A stretch of DNA of 64,000 bases, from the NCBI GenBank assembly GCA_964035575.1, contig OZ037857.1, positions 1,054,001 through 1,118,000 on the forward strand, given 5' to 3'. Under the pieces are notes generated by a model. That model saw only the letters and a list, made by a program, of their open reading frames with translations. It was not told where the DNA came from and ran no database searches. Both the position numbers and the translations under genes were made by a program. The stretch is from Rhynchopus sp. YZ270_cl-10 (taxonomy: Eukaryota; Euglenozoa; Diplonemea; Diplonemida; Diplonemidae). Positions 59,101-64,000 of this stretch are shown here, one piece after another. Position 1 is the first letter of the stretch; each line of letters starts with the position of its first letter.

Positions 59101-59166
59101 TCATCCTCTCCAGCTTCCACCTACTCCTCTCCAAAGGGGCGACGTCGGTCGAAGAAGCGGGGCTAG
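56124..59166 (+). CDS. Voltage-gated K+ channel-like protein with EF-hand and cyclic-nucleotide-binding domain; four exons
   Basis: Exons 56124-57761, 57962-58039, 58151-58337 and 58469-59166 give 866 residues. The cytosolic N-terminus carries a canonical EF-hand (DADGSGAIDGDE, 140-151) and a second, weaker EF-like segment near 180. Six membrane segments follow (about 230-490) with pore TTVGYGD (445-451), the K+-selectivity signature. The S4-like stretch (RSFKLIKILRVPF) has few positive charges. The C-linker (HYFKIPRNIQREILAFQHH) spans the intron 1 boundary. The cyclic-nucleotide pocket is split by intron 3: FFGEMALVF in exon 3 and SKRTASIRA in exon 4 supply the Glu and Arg of the phosphate cassette. 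The channel could sense both Ca2+ and cAMP/cGMP. Intron 1 contains an ATAGTGGAG element and an AAAAAC array. Confidence 0.87.
57818..57870 (+). repeat. ATAGTGGAG...TTTTCAAAA dispersed element, copy 4, inside channel intron 1
   Basis: ATAGTGGAGTACATCCTCGG, GTGGCTACACTAATACAACC, AAGTTCTCAAAA. It runs directly into the AAAAAC array, which may be its expanded A-rich tail. Confidence 0.75.
57874..57957. repeat. AAAAAC microsatellite
   Basis: About 12 perfect AAAAAC units forming the 3' half of channel intron 1, right up to the acceptor. The usual pyrimidine tract is absent here; only ACGTACAG precedes the exon. Confidence 0.9.
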
Positions 59167-60430
59167 GAGGAAGGGATCAGAGAGGGAGGGAGATTCTGAG
59201 CGGACCGATAGTAAAAGGGGCCTTCGAGACGACCAGCTGTGGACGTTCGTCAAAAAAGAAGGGGGGGAAAAAATCCGATAGGAGGACGAACGTTCCTTTT
59301 GATGTTCTGATCGATTCTGATGAAAAGGGTGGAGAAAAAGGGGAAGCTACCAAGTTTCTGATAAAGGTGAGTGGGTTTGGTGTGTTTTTTTTTGATAAAA
59401 CAACTTGTTGTCAATTCTAAAAAGATTGGAGGCAGCGCTGCAGGGCAAACAAAACGGATTGAAAAAAAAAACAGAAGCTTGCTTGTTTTCTTTGAGTACT
59501 CAATTAACCACAACAACCGTACTTCAGTTTAACACATTTTTTCACCTTTTTGTTTTCCCGGCTTTGAGCGCACAAACAAAAGACCCGATCTTTTTTGTAG
59601 GTTATGAAACCCAGAAAGCCCTGCCAATTGTGATGAATTTCCAAAAGAGAGAGGGAGATGGAGAGAGAGAGAGCGGCGTGTCGGAACAACACTATGAATT
59701 AAATTCAAGTGAATCTAAATTTATTACCCCTTGGAGGGGGGGGCGGCGATAATCCGCTGATATGTTGAATTTTTAACATTAGTTTTGTTAACACTGGAAG
59801 TGGGAGAGAAGAGGGAGGGGTCCTGAACCGTACACTGTGATTCAGGGGGTTTTTAATAATAAAAAAAATGGCGAGAAGAATTTGAAGGAAAGGAATAAAA
59901 ATGTGGAAGCCACACATCCTCACGTTGGTCAATACCATTTGCAGCACCAAGTGGCGGTGTGTGTCTCTAAGGAAATATATTCGTTGGGGTGACAACTTCC
60001 GTTTGTCTCGTTGACGAAAAGGGGTTTAAAAAAGATATTGTGTTATGCTGCGCGTTTTCCAACGCGTCCGAATTTTTCTGTTCAGGTTGTTTGCCTACCG
60101 TCCCTGTTAACCTGATCTCGTATGGTATTCACATCCCCCCTTTTGTGACTGAGGCTTAGGTTCTTCTCATTCCTTTTTTGTTCTTCAAAATTGAGAATTT
60201 GAAAAAAAAAAAAGATGTGCATGTGCCTTTGAGGCCATCATGTTTTTATTGCAAAGACGCTAACAAAATGTAGATATTCGGTCAGAGATTTATACACCAT
60301 AGTAGAACTGAGGCTGAACCTCAGTTTTGAAAAAAAAAAAAAAACTTTTGCAGATTTGGAGAAAAAGTTTTTTGCGTTTTTTTGGGGAACTGGGTTGCTG
60401 ACCGCACCATGAAATCCCGTACCATACAGG

Positions 60431-60601
60431 CTGTACCCAATTTTTTTTGCCTGCGGCGCCATTTTTCCTTTTTTGCTCCGCAAAAAAGGGTTCGTTGAGT
60501 GACTCTGTCGTGTAAAAGGCTAGATTTTTACACCGTACCCCAATTTTTTTTCGCCTGCGGCGCCATTTTATATTATTTTCTTTTTGCTCCGCAAAAAGAA
60601 A
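60431..60601. repeat. Imperfect tandem repeat of about 103 bp, with GC-rich hairpins
   Basis: GTACCCAATTTTTTTT-GCCTGCGGCGCCATTTT...TTTTGCTCCGCAAAAA occurs at 60431-60487 and again at about 60534-60601. TTTTTGC-TCC-GCAAAAA is a hairpin in both copies. Confidence 0.65.
60488..60540 (+). repeat. GGGTTCGTTGAGTG element with conserved hairpin, copy 2
   Basis: GGGTTCGTTGAGTGACTCTG, TCGTGTAAAAGGCTAGA, TTTTTACACCG. The stem GTGTAAAA/TTTTTACAC is fully paired. Confidence 0.6.
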
Positions 60602-60915
60602 TAGAGCCACGTCCTGATATGGACGTGGAAAATTGCATCCGGGTGCCCTTTGTGGCACTCCTCCTGAAGGGGTGAAAGGTGCTGGGAATGCTACCCTGGG
60701 TGCTGAAGTCAGGCACGGTACATGTGTGGAGGGACCTGCAGGAGCCCTAGCCAGTGAAGCCATAAGGCCCTAGGAAACTAGCCGGTGGCCGGGAACCCTC
60801 CCTGGGCAGTACAACGATGATACTTCAATCTTAAGTTCATTTCTTCCAAAAAAGCCCCTCCGTGCCTCCAGCCCCCTCAGGAACAGCAACCTCACTTTTT
60901 TTGCACTTTTGGTAA

Positions 60916-61545
60916 GGGCTTAGTTATTTTTTTTTTTTGGTACGCGTCCGCGCGCGCTCAAATTTTTGGAAATCCAAAAATAAAAAATAAAAAATAAAAA
61001 AAAATATGCCGGTGTGGTGTGCATCAGGCACTCCGCTAGGTACTAAAGTTCTGTTGATTGTCAACAGAACTTTTTGAAAATGGGAAAAAAAAGAAAAAAA
61101 AAAAAAGTTCTGCTAAGTGGTTCAGACCCGTTCTACCTGTCAAAAAAGCTCAGGAGAAGAAGATATGGAGAGGTGAGTGCTCAAACGTCCCAAAAAAGTC
61201 AAAATCGGGCGTTGGTAAAAAAAAAAGTTGCGTACCGTGCGCCTGCGGCGCAAGCATGTACCCCACCAACGTGGACCATCAACAGAATATTTTCAAAATC
61301 GGAAATCCTAGCGGAGAGCCTGGTGTGCATGGAAAAGTATAAAAAAAAAAGTTGGAAAATTTCAACAATTTTTTTTTTTTTTCGAATATTTTTTTTCGAA
61401 ATATTTTTTTTTGGGCACAACATTGATTTTGCAGGCCAAAACAAGTTATTTTTTTTTGGTATTTTATTTTTTTTTGCGCGCGCGCGCTCAAAATTTGAGG
61501 GGGGTCCCGGACGCGTACCAAAAAAAAAAAAATAACTAAGCCCTA
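60916..61545. mobile_element. MITE-like element with about 36-bp terminal inverted repeats, flanked by TAA
   Basis: GGGCTTAGTTA-T12-GGTACGCGTCCG (60916-60950) is mirrored by CGGACGCGTACC-A13-TAACTAAGCCC (to 61543). The flanks read GGTAA before and TAAGG after, compatible with a three-base TAA target duplication. Both ends contain GCGCGCGCTCAAA in direct orientation. The interior is non-coding, with a perfect 13-bp hairpin at 61045-61073 (AAAGTTCTGTTGA/TCAACAGAACTTT). It shares its terminal plan with the element at 46879. A Tourist/PIF-Harbinger-type MITE is the best guess. Confidence 0.75.
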
Positions 61546-61629
61546 AGGAAAAAAATCGTATATAATAGCCTGTATTCGGTGACCCCACAAAAAAAAAGGC
61601 TTTGTGTCTTTGCTCTCTACCGTTCCTTT

Positions 61630-61670
61630 TTGGTACACTGTCACGAGAGGGCTTTGTATTTCAAGGCAAC
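61630..61670 (+). repeat. GAGAGGGCTTTGTATTTC dispersed element, copy 7
   Basis: TGGTACACTGTCACGAGAGG, GCTTTGTATTTCAAGGCAAC, followed by a T9 run and directly by a CTAAGC-type copy. Confidence 0.65.
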
Positions 61671-61678
61671 TTTTTTTT

Positions 61679-61716
61679 TAGGTGACTAAGCACGAGAGGC
61701 TTAGGGTCATCTTATA
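61679..61716 (+). repeat. CTAAGC-hairpin dispersed element, copy 9 (near consensus)
   Basis: AGGTGACTAAGCACGAGAGG, then CTTAGGGTCATCTTATAA. Its CACGAGAGG-CTT core is the same as in the neighbouring GAGAGGGCTT element, suggesting a common origin of the two families. Confidence 0.7.
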
Positions 61717-61933
61717 AACTTTACCCCCTTTTTTTTTCCTTCTCAAAGACCCCTTATTTTATTCTGAACTCTTTTTTATTTTTACCCTTGCACACAACAC
61801 ATCACCCCTCCTCTTATTCTTTTGACCATATGCCACACCCCCTCCTTCTCTCTCCACTCCACCTTCATCTTTGCAGGGAAGAAAATACATTACAGCACAT
61901 CTTATAGTGATTGGCGATACATAAGCGAAGCAT

Positions 61934-63862
61934 ATGTCAGCGAACACGACAGCGTCCTCCGGGAGGGCGCAATGGAAGCAGGAACAGCAGCTTCTCGAAG
62001 CACAACGTGCAGGCGATGCCGCGCCCGACACTGATGAGGATGGAAATGCGATTAACCCGCACATCCCGCAGTTCATGTCCGATGCGCCCTGGTATACAGA
62101 CTACGGCCATAAAACACTGAAGCATCAACGGAAAATCGAATCCCAACAGTCAAAGGAGCTTACCTCTGGGATGGACCAGGTTTTCACTCGGGGTCAGGTT
62201 CGTGGACCTGCTGCAACAAAATTCCGCAAGGGTGCCTGCGAAAACTGTGGATCTATGACTCACAAAAAGAGAGACTGTGTTGAACGCCCCCGCAAACTTG
62301 GCGCTAAGATTACTGGAAAGGATATTCGGGCGGATGATGTGACGCAGGATATCAAAATGACTTTCGACGCAAAACGGGATCGGTGGAATGGAGTTGTTCT
62401 GGACACTGTGCAGGCTGAGGTGCGGGAGAAGCACGACCTTATCGAGATGAAACGCGCCCACGTCGTTGCACAGAAAACACGCGAAACGATCATGAAGCAC
62501 TACAACCTAAAGGAGCAGGACCTCCGCGACGCAGAGAAGGCAATCCAAACCCGCGTCACACCCCCCACCACCACCGACACCCCTTCCGCCCCGATCAACC
62601 GCGACAACGTCTTGGACCATCGCCAGCAAATTCTCGACTCCGTCGACACCCTCAAAAAAGGAGGCTCCGAGAAGTCCGCTGCCGCCTTGAAAACCGCCTT
62701 AGAACAACTGTTGAAGATTATCCCTCAGAGCCAAGGTGGTCTCGCTGATGATGAGACTGTAGCAGAAATCTATGAAGCAGAAGATCGGGGTGGCGAGGAC
62801 GACGGCGCTGAAGGTTATGCCGACCAGCTTGCATCAAAGGTTGACACTGGAGGGGTTCGCGATGGGGTAGAATCTCGCGTCACTGCACGCAAAATGCGGA
62901 TCCGCGAAGACGTCGCCAAATACCTCCTCAACCTCTCCACTGATCCCCAATATTACTACGACGGCAAAACCCGGTCCATGCGTGCAAACCCCTTCCCCGA
63001 CCAAAACCCCGACGAAGTGGACTATGCCGGAGACAACTGGGCTCGCTCTACCGGAGATTCCACTACCGTAGATAAAATGCAGGCATTCTGTTGGAACGCC
63101 ACTCAACGTCTGCAAGACGCAGGGCATGACGCGAAGTATATTAATATGACCGCAAACCCTACGCAAGCAGAGCTCGCATTCAAACGCGACCAAGAAACCA
63201 AAGAACGTCTGAAAGACGAAAAAGAAAACGCCATTCTCAAGGAATACGGAGGTACCGAATACCTCCAGGCGATGCCGGATGAGTTGAAGTTCAGTCATGA
63301 AAACTTTGTGGAATATCGTCCGGATGGGACTCTCTTAAAAGGCGCAGAAGCAGCGATTCCTACCAGCAAATACGTGGAAGACGTCTACACTAACGGCCAC
63401 ACCTCTGTCTGGGGATCCTACTGGACTGCGGGGCAATGGGGGTTTTCTTGTTGCAAATCTACAGTACGCAATTCTCTTTGTGTGTCAGGAAGCAAAGACG
63501 ATGCCGCAAAGACCGAATCAAAAGAAGAAACCGAGGAAGACAAACAGGCCAGACTCATGGAAGAAGAGATGGAGGCCCTAGAGAAGCAGATGCTTCTAGA
63601 CAGCACAGAGAAGACGGAGGCAGAGGAGCAGGAGGCAAAGAGGAAACAGCAAAAGGCAAAGTCCAAAGAAACCGAAGCAGTCAGCCGCAAACGCAAGGCT
63701 CTCATCGATGAGGTGGCTGCGTCAGGCCGGCGTCTGGACGTCTCAGAGCTCCAGCTTATGGGAGGAGGAATGGAAATCACCGAAGAACATCTGAGGGAGT
63801 ACAAACGCCAGAGAGTCAACCCGGAAGATCCTATGGCAAAATTTTCGGATGAGGAGAACTAA
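61934..63862 (+). CDS. SLU7: Pre-mRNA-splicing factor Slu7
   Basis: 642 residues, in the usual Slu7 size range. The N-terminal part has NPHIPQFMSDAPWYTDYGHK and KTLKHQRK, then the CCHC zinc knuckle ACENCGSMTHKKRDCVERPR (C102, C105, H110, C115), the family hallmark. Downstream come KITGKDIRADD, KRDRWNGV, TRSMRANPFPDQNP, the ELAFKRD helix and HTSVWGSYWTAGQWGFSCCK, all in Slu7 order. The C-terminus is a long charged helix. Slu7 acts in the second catalytic step of splicing, helping 3' splice-site choice, in the nucleus. Its gene fits the presence of cis-introns in this genome. The start follows a CATCTTTGCAG acceptor-like site by 57 bp. No introns are needed. Confidence 0.95.
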   Translation: MSANTTASSGRAQWKQEQQLLEAQRAGDAAPDTDEDGNAINPHIPQFMSDAPWYTDYGHKTLKHQRKIESQQSKELTSGMDQVFTRGQVRGPAATKFRKGACENCGSMTHKKRDCVERPRKLGAKITGKDIRADDVTQDIKMTFDAKRDRWNGVVLDTVQAEVREKHDLIEMKRAHVVAQKTRETIMKHYNLKEQDLRDAEKAIQTRVTPPTTTDTPSAPINRDNVLDHRQQILDSVDTLKKGGSEKSAAALKTALEQLLKIIPQSQGGLADDETVAEIYEAEDRGGEDDGAEGYADQLASKVDTGGVRDGVESRVTARKMRIREDVAKYLLNLSTDPQYYYDGKTRSMRANPFPDQNPDEVDYAGDNWARSTGDSTTVDKMQAFCWNATQRLQDAGHDAKYINMTANPTQAELAFKRDQETKERLKDEKENAILKEYGGTEYLQAMPDELKFSHENFVEYRPDGTLLKGAEAAIPTSKYVEDVYTNGHTSVWGSYWTAGQWGFSCCKSTVRNSLCVSGSKDDAAKTESKEETEEDKQARLMEEEMEALEKQMLLDSTEKTEAEEQEAKRKQQKAKSKETEAVSRKRKALIDEVAASGRRLDVSELQLMGGGMEITEEHLREYKRQRVNPEDPMAKFSDEEN

Positions 63863-64000
63863 AAAAAAGGGGAGAGGAAAATCGGGATGGGAAAAATAAA
63901 AGCAAAAATCTTGCCCCCAAGGCCATCGTTGCCCTGCAAAACAAACACAGTTACAATACCCCACTCTTTTTTTTGATAAGATAGATACCCCCCCTCCCGT
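63863..64000. other. 3' flank of Slu7
   Basis: Short A-run-rich sequence to the window end; nothing recognised. Confidence 0.5.

Larger units (their letters stand above)
59167..61933. other. Intergenic region, 2.8 kb
   Basis: No protein-like frame. It contains a truncated CTAAGC-type remnant at 60144-60170 (GTGACTGAGGCTTAGG), a tandem repeat at 60431-60601, a MITE-like element (60916-61545), GAGAGGGCTTTGTATTTC and CTAAGC copies side by side (61630-61716), and an acceptor-like CATCTTTGCAG ending at 61876, 57 bp before the Slu7 ATG. Confidence 0.6.

Overview
This is nuclear DNA of a microbial eukaryote. The genes contain short spliceosomal introns (GTA... donors, CAG acceptors). The products are eukaryotic: AP-4 adaptor mu, an ESCRT-III Vps2/CHMP2 protein, the splicing factor Slu7, a receptor kinase and a cyclic-nucleotide-binding channel. 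Intergenic DNA is full of homopolymer tracts and short dispersed repeats. Secreted bacterial-type hydrolases (a five-copy M23 endopeptidase array and a PA14/DUF1080 protein) suggest a free-living, probably bacterivorous or saprotrophic flagellate or amoeboid protist. Every convincing gene, including a retrotransposon remnant, lies on the plus strand, and most start codons have a pyrimidine-rich CAG acceptor shortly upstream. Together with the snoRNA cluster this would fit a euglenozoan such as a diplonemid or euglenid, but no spliced leader or rRNA is in the window, so the placement is only a hypothesis.

Layout. 1-1215: 3' part of a 3-hydroxyacyl-CoA dehydrogenase gene. 3076-3906 and 7711-7796: five box C/D snoRNA genes of two types (A-B-B-A, then a distant A). 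4020-5961: AP-4 mu in three exons. 7919-21858: tandem array of five near-identical 2.8-kb units, each with a secreted M23 peptidase gene; copy 2 is broken by a 2-nt deletion. 22605-24596: secreted PA14-PAN-PAN-DUF1080 protein. 26304-29693: large SNF2-like protein with decayed ATPase motifs. 29835-30233: small coiled-coil protein. 30327-31934: membrane-anchored JmjC protein. 32544-33353: unknown protein. 33552-35135: Ala/His-rich helical protein. 35936-36813: Vps2/CHMP2 in three exons. 39609-40268: acidic coiled-coil protein. 41374-42627: ankyrin-repeat protein. 43213-46703: kelch/trefoil ectodomain receptor kinase. 48455-50793: 5'-truncated non-LTR retrotransposon. 56124-59166: EF-hand plus cyclic-nucleotide-binding K+ channel-like protein in four exons. 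61934-63862: Slu7.

Non-coding DNA. The gaps of 1-5 kb hold several families of short dispersed elements, all in the same orientation as the genes. They include a hairpin with CTAAGC/GCTTAG arms, a GAGAGGGCTTTGTATTTC family, an ATAGTGGAG...TTTTCAAAA family with A-rich tails, a TGCCTGCGTCC family, and inverted-repeat elements resembling MITEs. One repeat lies inside the channel intron and a possible one inside the Vps2 intron.

Functional links. Intracellular trafficking (AP-4, ESCRT-III), signalling (receptor kinase, channel) and extracellular degradation (M23 array, DUF1080 protein) fit a phagotroph. snoRNA and Slu7 genes are housekeeping RNA-processing functions. No tRNA, rRNA or CRISPR was seen.
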